Shown in pieces: positions 34,225-43,245 of a stretch of 64,000 nt of DNA. The notes under the pieces are model-generated. The model was not told the origin of the DNA. It searched no databases and worked only from the letters and a program-made list of their open reading frames with translations. The position numbers and the translations under genes are program-made. Source of the stretch: an uncultured Marinobacterium sp. (GTDB taxonomy: Bacteria; Pseudomonadota; Gammaproteobacteria; Pseudomonadales; Balneatricaceae); the NCBI GenBank assembly GCA_947501565.1, contig CANMWJ010000002.1:124001-188000 (forward strand). Direction: 5' to 3'. Position 1 is the stretch's first letter. Each line of letters starts with the position of its first letter.

Positions 34225-37200
34225 ATGAGCCATGACAAGAGTCAGGTGCAGTCCGTTGAGCAGGACGCGCTGGACAACTATTCCCTGAACGACCGTTACA
34301 CACGTAAGACCGGTCGTGTATTCCTTACCGGCACACAGGCGCTGGTACGTCTTCCGCTGATGCAGCGTCAGCTGGACATGAAAAACAACCTCAACACTGC
34401 CGGTTTTATCAGCGGCTACCGTGGCTCTCCACTGGGTGGTTATGACCAGGCGCTGTGGCAGGCGAAAGACCTTCTTAAAGACCACGACATCGATTTCGTA
34501 CCGGCGATCAACGAAGAGCTGGGCGCGACCATGGTGCTGGGTACCCAGCAGGTGGAGACCGACAACGACAAAAACGTCGATGGCGTATTCGGTATCTGGT
34601 ACGGCAAAGGCCCGGGTGTGGACCGCGCCGCCGATGCCCTGAAACACGGCAACACCTACGGCAGCTCGCCAAACGGCGGTGTGCTGGTGGTGGCGGGTGA
34701 TGACCACGGTTGCGTGTCGTCCAGTATGCCGCACCAGTCCGACGTCGCCTTTATGGCGTGGTTTATGCCGACCATCAACCCGGCGAGCATCTCCGAGTAT
34801 TTCGAGTTTGGCCTCTGGGGTTTTGCCATGTCCCGCTTCAGCGGTATGTGGACCGGGTTCAAGGCGATCTCCGAAACCGTTGAGAGCGCCGCGTCTGTGC
34901 AGATCGACGAGTTACCGGAGTTTACAATTCCGACCGACTTCGATGTACCTGAAGGTGGTCTGCACTACCGCTGGCCGGATCTGCCGGGACCGCAGCTGGA
35001 AACCCGTATCGAGCACAAGCTGGCAGCCGTAGCCGCCTTTGCGCGCGCCAACCCGATCGACAAACGTATCTACGACACCCAAGACGCCCGTTTCGGAATC
35101 GTCACCACCGGTAAAGCGCACCTCGACCTGATGGCCGCGCTGGAGCTGCTGGGTCTGGACGAAGAGAAGTGCCGCGCGCTGGGTCTCGATATCTACAAAG
35201 TGGGTCTGGTGTGGCCACTGGAGCGCAGCGGTGCGATGGATTTCGTGCGCGGCAAGCAGGAAGTGCTGGTTGTCGAAGAGAAACGCGGCATCATCGAAAG
35301 CCAGATCAAAGAATACATGTCTGCGCCGGATGAGACGATCAACGTCACCGTGGTGGGTAAGAAAGATGAAAACGGCGAACCGCTGATCCCATACGTGGGT
35401 GAGTTGGGTCCGAACATGCTGGCCCGTTATGTGGCCGACCGCATCACCCAGCTGCTGGGTGATGATTTCCGCGAAAAACTGGCCGAGATCGGCGTGCGTG
35501 GTAGCAGCGTCTGCGATCCGGGCGGCGTGCGCCGTCTGCCGTACTTCTGTTCCGGTTGTCCGCACAACTCCTCCACCAAGGTGCCGGAAGGTAGCCGCGC
35601 CCAGGCGGGTATCGGCTGTCACTTTATGGCCTCCTGGATGAACCGCAAGACTGAATCTCTGATTCAGATGGGCGGCGAGGGTGTGAACTGGATCTCCAAA
35701 TCCCGTTACCTCGAAAACAAACACGTATTCCAGAACCTGGGTGAGGGTACCTACTTCCACTCCGGTTCCCTGGCGATCCGTCAGTCTCTGGCGGCGGGTG
35801 CCAACATTACCTACAAGATTCTGTTTAACGATGCCGTGGCGATGACTGGCGGCCAGCCGGTGGATGGTGTGATCACAGTGCCGGCGATTGCCAATCAGGT
35901 GTTTGCCGAAGGCGTTAAGCGGATCGCGATTCTGAGCGACGAGCCGGAGAAGTTCAGCGATAAGAGCATCTTCCCGTCTGTCGCAACCTTTCATCACCGT
36001 GATGAGCTGGACACAATCCAGCGAGAGCTGCGGGAGATCCCGGGTGTGACCGTACTGATCTACGACCAGACCTGTGCCGCAGAAAAACGTCGCCGCCGTA
36101 AGCGTGGCCAGTTCCCGGACCCGCAGCGCCGCGCCTTCATCAACCACAACGTGTGTGAAGGCTGTGGTGACTGCTCGCAGAAATCCAACTGTCTGTCGGT
36201 GATCCCGCGCGAGACAGAGCAGGGGCGTAAGCGTCGTATCGACCAGTCCTCCTGTAACAAGGATTTCTCCTGCGTAACCGGGTTCTGCCCAAGCTTCGTC
36301 ACCATCGAAGGTGGTCAGCTGCGCAAGGGCGGCGGTGTCTCTATCGGTGAAGCCTTCCATCAGAAACTGACCGCACTACCACAACCACAGGTGTCAGCGT
36401 TGAACAGCCCCTACAATCTGTTGGTGGGCGGTGTTGGCGGTACCGGTGTGGTCACCGTCGGTGCACTGATCACCATGGCAGCGCATCTGGAATCCAAAGG
36501 CGCAACCGTTCTCGACTTTATGGGCTTTGCCCAGAAGGGCGGCACCGTATTGAGTTACGTACGCTTGGCACCACAGCCGGACGATATCCATCAGGTACGG
36601 ATCGAAACCGGTCAGGCTGATGCGATGATCGCCTGCGATATGGTGGTTGCAACCTCCGACAAAGCGTTGAGTGTGCTGCGTAAAGATCACAGCCGTGCGG
36701 TGCTGAACCTGGCTGAGATCGCAACCGCCGACAACGTGCTCTACCGCGATGCGGATATGCAGTCCACCCGCCGTGTACGCATTCTGGGTGAAGCGGTGGG
36801 CGATGACCGTCTGTCGCAGATCGATGCTAACCGTCTGGCTGAAACGCTGCTGGGCGACACCGTATTCTCCAACGTGATGATGCTCGGTTTTGCATGGCAG
36901 TCCGGTCTGGTGCCGGTCTCGCTGGAAGCCCTGCTGAAAGCGATCGAGCTGAACGGTGTGGCAATCGATAAGAACAAAACCGCGTTCAACTGGGGCCGTA
37001 TCGCGGCGGTTGAGCCGGAATTCGTTGAGCAAACAGCCGGGGGCCACAAGCCTGCACCGGAACTGACGCTGGACGAGAAGATCGAGCGCAACACCGCATT
37101 ACTCACCAAATATCAGGATGCCAAATACGCTGGCCGTTACCGTGCGCTGCTGAATACTGTCTCCTCTGCGGAAAGCGCGTTGGGCAAAAACGATCAGGCG

Positions 37201-37698
37201 CTGACCGACGCAGTGAGCAAACAGCTGTTCCGCCTGATGGCCTACAAAGACGAATACGAAGTGGCCCGTCTCTACACCGATTCCGACTTCCTGAAGGAGG
37301 TCAGCGAAACCTTCGACGGCGACTACCGCATCAATTTCCATATGGCACCGCCACTGTTGGCGCGTAAACGCGATGCGCAGGGCCGTCCGAAGAAGATGAG
37401 CTTCGGACCCTGGATGCTGAAAGCACTGGGCACGGTAGCGAAATTCCGTAGCCTGCGCGGTACCAAGCTGGATCCGTTCGGTTACCACCCGGATCGCAAG
37501 CTGGAGCGTCAGCTGCGCGATGACTACGAAGCGCTGGTCCAGACGCTGGTGGCGCGCCTCAACGACGACAACTATTCGACCGCACTACAACTGGCGATGA
37601 CCCCGGACGAGATCCGTGGTTTCGGTCTGGTGAAAGAGCAGGCAGCTAAGGAAGCACAGGTCAAAAAGGAGCAATTGCTGGCAGAACTGAACGCGTAA
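34225..37698 (+). CDS. Indolepyruvate (aryl-pyruvate) ferredoxin oxidoreductase, fused
   Basis: 1157 residues, a single-chain 2-oxoacid oxidoreductase. N-terminal part: pyrimidine-binding and TPP domains (FISGYRGSPLGGYD; IGCHFMASW; FNDAVAMTGGQ). A cysteine cluster CEGCGDCSQKSNC and RRLPYFCSGCPHN can hold Fe-S. The gamma-type domain begins LLVGGVGGTGVVTVGALI, and a C-terminal extension follows. It decarboxylates aryl-pyruvates oxidatively to aryl-acetyl-CoA. The start at 34225 has GAGG at proper distance; 34171 is an in-frame alternative. First gene of the aromatic block, 27 bp before the aminotransferase. Confidence 0.92.
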   Translation: MSHDKSQVQSVEQDALDNYSLNDRYTRKTGRVFLTGTQALVRLPLMQRQLDMKNNLNTAGFISGYRGSPLGGYDQALWQAKDLLKDHDIDFVPAINEELGATMVLGTQQVETDNDKNVDGVFGIWYGKGPGVDRAADALKHGNTYGSSPNGGVLVVAGDDHGCVSSSMPHQSDVAFMAWFMPTINPASISEYFEFGLWGFAMSRFSGMWTGFKAISETVESAASVQIDELPEFTIPTDFDVPEGGLHYRWPDLPGPQLETRIEHKLAAVAAFARANPIDKRIYDTQDARFGIVTTGKAHLDLMAALELLGLDEEKCRALGLDIYKVGLVWPLERSGAMDFVRGKQEVLVVEEKRGIIESQIKEYMSAPDETINVTVVGKKDENGEPLIPYVGELGPNMLARYVADRITQLLGDDFREKLAEIGVRGSSVCDPGGVRRLPYFCSGCPHNSSTKVPEGSRAQAGIGCHFMASWMNRKTESLIQMGGEGVNWISKSRYLENKHVFQNLGEGTYFHSGSLAIRQSLAAGANITYKILFNDAVAMTGGQPVDGVITVPAIANQVFAEGVKRIAILSDEPEKFSDKSIFPSVATFHHRDELDTIQRELREIPGVTVLIYDQTCAAEKRRRRKRGQFPDPQRRAFINHNVCEGCGDCSQKSNCLSVIPRETEQGRKRRIDQSSCNKDFSCVTGFCPSFVTIEGGQLRKGGGVSIGEAFHQKLTALPQPQVSALNSPYNLLVGGVGGTGVVTVGALITMAAHLESKGATVLDFMGFAQKGGTVLSYVRLAPQPDDIHQVRIETGQADAMIACDMVVATSDKALSVLRKDHSRAVLNLAEIATADNVLYRDADMQSTRRVRILGEAVGDDRLSQIDANRLAETLLGDTVFSNVMMLGFAWQSGLVPVSLEALLKAIELNGVAIDKNKTAFNWGRIAAVEPEFVEQTAGGHKPAPELTLDEKIERNTALLTKYQDAKYAGRYRALLNTVSSAESALGKNDQALTDAVSKQLFRLMAYKDEYEVARLYTDSDFLKEVSETFDGDYRINFHMAPPLLARKRDAQGRPKKMSFGPWMLKALGTVAKFRSLRGTKLDPFGYHPDRKLERQLRDDYEALVQTLVARLNDDNYSTALQLAMTPDEIRGFGLVKEQAAKEAQVKKEQLLAELNA

Positions 37699-37725
37699 GC
37701 GCTGATTACGACAGGAATAATAAGA

Positions 37726-38928
37726 ATGTTTGAAGCACTGAATCCACTTCCACAAGATCCGATTCTGGCGATGATGGCCCGTTACCAACGGGACGAAGAC
37801 CCACGCAAGCTCGACCTGGGCATTGGCGTATACAAGGACGAACAGGGCAACACCCCGATCATGCAGGCGGTGCAGAAAGCCGAGCAGCTGTTGCTGCTGA
37901 AAGAGACCACCAAAAGCTACATGGGCCCGGCGGGCAGCGCCGGGTTCAACCGCCTGATCGCTGAACTGGTGTTCGGTAAGAAACATCAGGTGATCAAAGA
38001 CAACCGCGTGATCTCCGCCCAGACCCCGGGTGGTTGCGGTGCGCTGCGCATGGGCGCGGAGTTCCTGCGCGGCCTTAACGATACCAGCCGTATCTGGGTG
38101 AGCACGCCGACCTGGGCCAACCACCTGCCACTGTTGGGTGGTGCCGGTCTGGAGATCGCCGAATACCCGTATTACGACTACGCAGAAAAGACGCTGCAGT
38201 TTGACGCCATGATGGCGACGCTGGAAAAAGCCAGCGCCGGTGATTTCGTGCTGATCCACGGCTGCTGCCACAACCCGAGTGGTGCCGACCTGAGCCGCGA
38301 ACAGTGGCAGGCGGTTGCCGCGCTGCTGGAGCGCAAGGGCCTCATCCCGTTTATCGATATGGCCTACCAGGGCCTGGGTGACGGTCTGGCAGAGGATGCC
38401 TACGGTGTACGTCTGCTGGCGGATCGTCTACCTGAGATGCTGGTCGCGACCTCCTGTTCCAAGAACTTCGGTCTCTACCGCGAACGTACCGGCACGCTGT
38501 TCCTGATCGGTGCCAACGCTGAGCACACCGCCAATGCGGGCAGCCAGCTGTTCAGCAAGATTCGCAGCCACTACTCCATGCCGCCATCCCACGGTGCGGC
38601 GATCGTCGAAACCATCCTCGGCGACTACAAACTCTCCCACCTGTGGCAGCAGGAGTTGCAGGAGATGCGCGAGCGTATCCAGTACCTGCGCCGCAGCCTC
38701 GTGCGCAAGCTGGCCAACGCCGGTGTCGACCGTGATTTCAGCTTCATCCAGCAGCAGTACGGCATGTTCTCTTTCCTGGGCATTACCCCGGAGCAGGTGG
38801 AGCAGCTGCGTATCAAGTACAGCATCTACATGATCGAATCCAGCCGCATGAACGTCGCCGGTCTTAACGACAAGCGGATGGATGACTTCGTTTCAGCGCT
38901 TGCAGAGGTGTTACAGCAACACAGCTAA
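37726..38928 (+). CDS. Aromatic amino acid aminotransferase (class I)
   Basis: 400 residues, PLP-dependent. The PLP lysine lies in ATSCSKNFGLYRERTG; HGCCHNPSGADLS and IDMAYQGLGDGL are the usual class I motifs; the C-terminal Arg lies in SSRMNVAGL. The family is that of TyrB/PhhC/AspC; position right after the aryl-pyruvate oxidoreductase favours phenylalanine/tyrosine. It gives phenylpyruvate or 4-hydroxyphenylpyruvate, substrates of the preceding enzyme and of HPPD. AGGA precedes the ATG. Confidence 0.92.
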   Translation: MFEALNPLPQDPILAMMARYQRDEDPRKLDLGIGVYKDEQGNTPIMQAVQKAEQLLLLKETTKSYMGPAGSAGFNRLIAELVFGKKHQVIKDNRVISAQTPGGCGALRMGAEFLRGLNDTSRIWVSTPTWANHLPLLGGAGLEIAEYPYYDYAEKTLQFDAMMATLEKASAGDFVLIHGCCHNPSGADLSREQWQAVAALLERKGLIPFIDMAYQGLGDGLAEDAYGVRLLADRLPEMLVATSCSKNFGLYRERTGTLFLIGANAEHTANAGSQLFSKIRSHYSMPPSHGAAIVETILGDYKLSHLWQQELQEMRERIQYLRRSLVRKLANAGVDRDFSFIQQQYGMFSFLGITPEQVEQLRIKYSIYMIESSRMNVAGLNDKRMDDFVSALAEVLQQHS

Positions 38929-39191
38929 GGAATCTGCAAATAAGTCCCTTAAGTTCTCTGCGGGCTATAGAACGGCCAGATGCGCGAAAGGCAGCGCAGC
39001 GGAATGACTGGTCCTTTCCAAGCTGTCTGACAAAGCAGATGGCCGTTATATAGCCCGCCCTATGGGGCTTTCAGAGCGTTCAGATCTCTGCGTTAACGAT
39101 TTTCGCCGGACAACCAGTCCGCCTGTAATCGTTGCCTTGATCTCTGAACGCTCTGAAAGCCAGAGGCCCAAGGGACTTGTTCGCAGGTTCC
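38929..39191 (+). ncRNA. Candidate structured RNA element with nested long hairpins
   Basis: An outer 22-bp stem (38929-38950 with 39170-39191; one mismatch, two wobbles) encloses two long hairpins: 38960-38978 with 39040-39058 (19 bp, one mismatch) and 39066-39084 with 39143-39161 (19 bp, perfect; inner AACGATT/AATCGTT and CGGAC/GTCCG). The result is a three-way junction filling the gap between the aminotransferase stop and the dehydrogenase. No T-run follows. Candidate processing site, regulator or mobile palindrome; no family recognised. Confidence 0.6.
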
Positions 39192-39243
39192 TGCTCAAAC
39201 CTCTACAAACGCGAAAAAATAAAAATAAATAAAGAGTGCAAAC

Positions 39244-40293
39244 ATGAACACAGTTCTATTCGACCATCCGGAGTTCGATGGTCACGTCAACCTGTACGTC
39301 CATTTCGACGACAACACCGGCCTGAAGGCGATCAGCGCGGTACACCGTTCCTGGAACGGTAAACCGGCGGTGGGTGGCTGTCGCCTGCGTAACTACGCAA
39401 CGGCGGATGAAGCTTTCACCGATGTGCTGCGTCTCTCTCGTGGCATGACCTTCAAGTCGGTGATGTCCGGTCTCGATTACGGCGGCTCCAAGTCCGTAAT
39501 GATTGCCAACCCGGAAACCATGGATCGCCGCGCTACTTTTCTGGCGATGGGTGATTTCGTCGAAAGCCTGGGCGGCAAGATCAAAACCGGCGTTGATGTG
39601 GGCCTGACCGCAGAAGACGTTGAGGTGATGGGCGAGCGTACCTCTCACCTGGGTGGCCGTGCCGCGCTGGCACCGGATCTGGTAACCGCCCACGGAGTTC
39701 TGACCTCTATCTGTGCGGCGGTGAAACACCGTCGTGGCAGCGATGACCTCACCGGCATGACCGTTGCCGTGCAGGGGCTGGGCAAGGTCGGTTTCAAACT
39801 GGTTGAACTGCTGCAGGAGCGCGGCGCCACCGTTACCGGTGCCGAGGTGAACCCTGAAGCGGTTGAACGTGCCCGCGATACCTTCGGTATCAAGATCGTA
39901 GATCCATCGGTAATCCACGCGCAGGAGGTAGACATCTACAGCCCGTGTGCGCTGGGCATGGTGGTGAACGATCAGAGCATCCACGAAATTTCCGCAGGCA
40001 TCGTGGCCGGTGCCGCCAACAATCAGCTGACCCGTCCCGAGCACGGCGTAGAGCTGGCCCGCAAAGGCACGCTTTACGTTCCAGATTACATCGTTAACTG
40101 CGGTGGTCTGCTGGCAGTCGCCAGTGACCTGGAAAGCAGCGATGACTCCTGGGTGTGGAACAAGGTGGACGAGATCGCCGACACCCTCGAAGAAGTTTTC
40201 TCTCTGGCAGACCGTATGGAGATCGCGACCAGCTACGCCGCCGACCAGATCGGCGCGGCGCGTATCGCCAACTTTGACGCGGCCAACGCCTGA
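39244..40293 (+). CDS. Leu/Phe/Val dehydrogenase family
   Basis: 349 residues, NAD-dependent amino-acid dehydrogenase. The catalytic lysine region is MTFKSVMSGLDYGGSKSV; substrate-side TGVDVGLTAEDVEVMGERT; Rossmann motif VAVQGLGKVGFKLVELL. It removes the amino group from a hydrophobic amino acid with NAD+. Length and motifs match leucine and phenylalanine dehydrogenases; the surrounding aromatic genes favour phenylalanine, which is inference. It follows the nested hairpin element and may be expressed at a level set by it. Confidence 0.88.
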   Translation: MNTVLFDHPEFDGHVNLYVHFDDNTGLKAISAVHRSWNGKPAVGGCRLRNYATADEAFTDVLRLSRGMTFKSVMSGLDYGGSKSVMIANPETMDRRATFLAMGDFVESLGGKIKTGVDVGLTAEDVEVMGERTSHLGGRAALAPDLVTAHGVLTSICAAVKHRRGSDDLTGMTVAVQGLGKVGFKLVELLQERGATVTGAEVNPEAVERARDTFGIKIVDPSVIHAQEVDIYSPCALGMVVNDQSIHEISAGIVAGAANNQLTRPEHGVELARKGTLYVPDYIVNCGGLLAVASDLESSDDSWVWNKVDEIADTLEEVFSLADRMEIATSYAADQIGAARIANFDAANA

Positions 40294-40421
40294 AGAAAGT
40301 GCGCGGGCTCAGGCTCGCGTAGTACCAAGCTCTAAACACAGTTCTAAATAAAAATATAAAAAACAACGTCTTAGCTTGCTGGGACAACTCTATATAACAA
40401 TAAGTAACTGGAGTGCATATT

Positions 40422-41378
40422 ATGAAATTGCGTAACTTCCTGACCGCTGCTGTAGCCGCTGCAACCCTGTCTATGACTGCACAGGCGGAGCCTGTTTACG
40501 TTGCAACCACTGCTATCGTTGAGCATCCGGCGCTGGACGCCGTGCGTGACGGTATCAAAGAGGTGCTGTCTGAAAGCGGTTATTCCGACCAGGATCTAAA
40601 GTTCACCTACGAAAGCGCGCAGGGTAACCCGGCTATCGCCGCGCAGATCGCCCGTAAACTGGTAGGTGAAGCACCAGACGTGATCGTCGCAATCTCAACC
40701 CCATCCGCGCAGAGTGCGGTAACCGCCACCCGTGATATTCCGGTGGTGTTCTCTGCGGTAACCGATCCACTGGGTGCCAAGCTGGTATCCAACTACGAAG
40801 TGCCGGGTGCCAACGTTACCGGTCTGTCTGACATGTCTCCGGTGGCGCAGCATCTGATGCTGATCCAGGAGTTCCTGCCGAACCTGACAAAACTGGGTGT
40901 ACCGTACAACCCGGGCGAGCCTAACGCCGTGGCGATTGTTGAGCTGCTGAAGATCGAAGCGTTGGCAGCCGGTATCGAGATCGTTGAAGCACCGGCACCT
41001 AAATCCTCCGATGTAATGATCGCCGCTCAGAAACTGATCGGTGATGTGGACGCGATCTACACCCCAACCGACAACACCATCCTGACCGCGCTGGAATCCG
41101 TGGTGAAAGTGGGTATCGACGGCCAGCTGCCGGTGTTCTCCGCTGATACCGGTTCCGTTGAGCGTGGCGCTGTTGCGGCACTGGGCTTCAACTACGGTGA
41201 TATCGGTCGTCAGACCGGTCAGGTTGTCGTACGCATCCTGAAAGGTGAAAAAGCGGGTGATATCGCGGTACGTGTAGCGAACGGTTCCGAACTGTACGTG
41301 AACCCGAAAATGGCGGCGCGTATGGGTATCGAGATCCCGGCGTCCGTAATGGCACGCGCAACCAAAGTGGTTAAGTGA
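40422..41378 (+). CDS. ABC transporter substrate-binding protein, TrpX-like
   Basis: 318 residues. Signal peptide MKLRNFLTAAVAAATLSMTA-QA; then a type 1 periplasmic-binding fold: TTAIVEHPALDAVRDGIKEV, SAQGNPAIAAQIARKLV, VVFSAVTDPLGAKLV, and GFNYGDIGRQTG. This belongs to the TrpX/COG2984 family, which binds tryptophan or tyrosine in characterised members. ATG at 40422 follows GGAG. It is the first gene of a three-gene transporter operon, 22 bp before the permease. Confidence 0.92.
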   Translation: MKLRNFLTAAVAAATLSMTAQAEPVYVATTAIVEHPALDAVRDGIKEVLSESGYSDQDLKFTYESAQGNPAIAAQIARKLVGEAPDVIVAISTPSAQSAVTATRDIPVVFSAVTDPLGAKLVSNYEVPGANVTGLSDMSPVAQHLMLIQEFLPNLTKLGVPYNPGEPNAVAIVELLKIEALAAGIEIVEAPAPKSSDVMIAAQKLIGDVDAIYTPTDNTILTALESVVKVGIDGQLPVFSADTGSVERGAVAALGFNYGDIGRQTGQVVVRILKGEKAGDIAVRVANGSELYVNPKMAARMGIEIPASVMARATKVVK

Positions 41379-41399
41379 TCCGGGTCTGAGGATACTCCT

Positions 41400-42308
41400 A
41401 TGTCTCTGTTTTCGTTCTTAGGAACCCTTGAGATCGGCTTTATTTTTGGCCTGGTCGCAGTGGGTGTCTACCTGACGTTCCGGGTGCTGGATTTTCCAGA
41501 CCTGACCGTGGACGGCAGCTTTACCATGGGCGCGGCGCTTGCCGCGGCCCTGATTGTCGGCGGGATCAACCCGTACGTGGCAACCCTGTGTGCGGCGCTG
41601 GGTGGCGCTGCCGCAGGCATGCTGACAGCGTGGTTGAACCTGCGCTTTAACATTCTGCACCTGCTGGCCAGTATTCTGACCATGACGGCGCTCTATACCA
41701 TCAACCTGCGCATCATGGGTAAACCCAACCTGGCGCTGATTATGGAAGACACCGTGCTCACGCCGTTTGAAGCGCTGGGTATTCCGGCGATGTACCTGAA
41801 GCTGATCTTCGTGGCGATCGTGGTGATTCTTGTCGGTCTGATGATCGCGTACTTCCTTAACACCCAGTACGGCATGGGCATGCGTGCCACCGGTGCCAAC
41901 CCGCGTATGGCGCAGGCCAACGGCATTGTGGTGAAGGAGAAGATCTACGCAGGTCTGGCGCTGTCCAACGGTCTGGTTGCACTGGCCGGTGCATTGTTTG
42001 CACAGACCAACGGTTTTGCCGACTCCACCATGGGTATCGGCACCATCGTGGTCGGTCTGGCGGCGGTCATCGTTGGTGAGAGCCTGTTCAACAGCCGCTC
42101 TATGCTGGTGATCATCTTCAGCTGCATCATCGGCTCGCTGCTCTACCGTCTGGCGGTTTCCGTCGCGCTGAACGCTGACTTCCTGGGTTTCACCGCTTCC
42201 GACCTCAACCTGATCACTGCCGTGCTCGTAGGTTTGGCGCTGATCGTGCCGCATATCCGCCGCGAGCAGAAAGCCCGTAAAGCTGCAGCCCTCGGAGGTG
42301 AAGCATGA
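41400..42308 (+). CDS. ABC transporter permease, TrpY-like
   Basis: 302 residues, about eight membrane helices. FRVLDFPDLTVDGSFTMGAA and the later GMGMRATGANPRMAQANGI place it in the COG4120 permeases that pair with TrpX-like binding proteins; GIGTIVVGLAAVIVGESLF is the EAA-like coupling region. Inner membrane. Its stop overlaps the ATPase start by 4 nt. Confidence 0.92.
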   Translation: MSLFSFLGTLEIGFIFGLVAVGVYLTFRVLDFPDLTVDGSFTMGAALAAALIVGGINPYVATLCAALGGAAAGMLTAWLNLRFNILHLLASILTMTALYTINLRIMGKPNLALIMEDTVLTPFEALGIPAMYLKLIFVAIVVILVGLMIAYFLNTQYGMGMRATGANPRMAQANGIVVKEKIYAGLALSNGLVALAGALFAQTNGFADSTMGIGTIVVGLAAVIVGESLFNSRSMLVIIFSCIIGSLLYRLAVSVALNADFLGFTASDLNLITAVLVGLALIVPHIRREQKARKAAALGGEA

Positions 42309-43108
42309 TCCGTTGTGAAGATATCAAAGTCACTTTCAACGCCGGTATGGCGACTGAGAAACGCGCGCTGCGCGGTGTGGATCTGGAGATCCCCCAGGGA
42401 GAGTTTGTCACCGTAATCGGCTCCAACGGCGCGGGTAAATCCACGCTGCTGAACACCATCGCCGGCGATATCCGTTCTACCGGTGGCAACCTGTTCTTTG
42501 ACGACACCAACGTCACCGCCGTACCTGCGGCGGGGCGTACCCGCGACGTGGCACGTGTGTTCCAGGACCCGCTCGCCGGTACCTGCGGCAACATGACCAT
42601 CGAAGAGAACATGGCGCTGGCATACGGTCGAGGCAAACGTGGCGGTCTGATCCCGGCACTGAACGACGACCTGCGCGACCTGTTTCGCGAGCAGCTCAAA
42701 CGTCTGAATCTGGGGCTGGAAGATCGACTGGGCGCTGAGATGGGCCTGCTCTCCGGCGGTCAGCGTCAGTCGGTTAGCCTGCTGATGTCGGCACTGCAAC
42801 CCAGCAAGATCCTGTTGCTGGATGAGCACACTGCGGCACTCGATCCTAAAACGGCGGCGTTAGTGATGGATATCACCGACCAGATCGTTGAGGAGAAACA
42901 ACTCACCGTGATGATGGTGACGCACTCCATGCGTCAGGCGCTGGACCACGGCACCCGGACCATCATGATGCATGAGGGCCGCAAGGTGTTTGACCTACAG
43001 GGTGAGGAGCGCAAGCAGTACGACGTCAAAGACCTGCTCAATCTGTTCGCCAAAGCGAAGGGTGATGGCGAAGAGCTGGATGATGACAAGTTGCTCTTGG
43101 GTGCCTGA
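42305..43108 (+). CDS. ABC transporter ATP-binding protein, TrpZ-like
   Basis: 267 residues. Walker A GSNGAGKST, signature LSGGQRQSVSLLMSAL, Walker B ILLLDEHTAALDPKTA, switch His in VTHSMRQAL. The HTAALDP wording is typical of the COG1101 partner of TrpXY systems. It powers uptake through the preceding permease. A GCCGGC site, the expected target of the NgoMIV-like enzyme, lies in this gene at 42461. Confidence 0.93.
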   Translation: MIRCEDIKVTFNAGMATEKRALRGVDLEIPQGEFVTVIGSNGAGKSTLLNTIAGDIRSTGGNLFFDDTNVTAVPAAGRTRDVARVFQDPLAGTCGNMTIEENMALAYGRGKRGGLIPALNDDLRDLFREQLKRLNLGLEDRLGAEMGLLSGGQRQSVSLLMSALQPSKILLLDEHTAALDPKTAALVMDITDQIVEEKQLTVMMVTHSMRQALDHGTRTIMMHEGRKVFDLQGEERKQYDVKDLLNLFAKAKGDGEELDDDKLLLGA

Positions 43109-43186
43109 ATCGCCTCTAGATCACTAGTTTCAAATTGCAAATTGCCGGGCGATCCCCGGCGCTCACCGATTAGGTGGGCAATCCGC

Positions 43187-43209
43187 GCCACCTGCAAACA
43201 TCAGGTGGC
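43187..43209 (+). promoter_or_regulatory. Hairpin in porin leader
   Basis: GCCACCTG pairs with CAGGTGGC, 7-nt loop, in the 137-bp gap before the porin gene. No T-run; it may separate transporter and porin messages or stabilise the porin mRNA. Confidence 0.45.
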
Positions 43210-43245
43210 ACCTAACAAGAAAAAATAGAACACAGGATAAACGAC

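Noticed and set aside
34912-36360. 482-codon minus-strand frame inside the oxidoreductase gene
   Set aside because: Antisense shadow of a strongly biased gene; composition is His/Gln/Arg-rich and unlike a protein. The same holds for long antisense frames at 28037-29152, 43201-44373 and 61881-63371.
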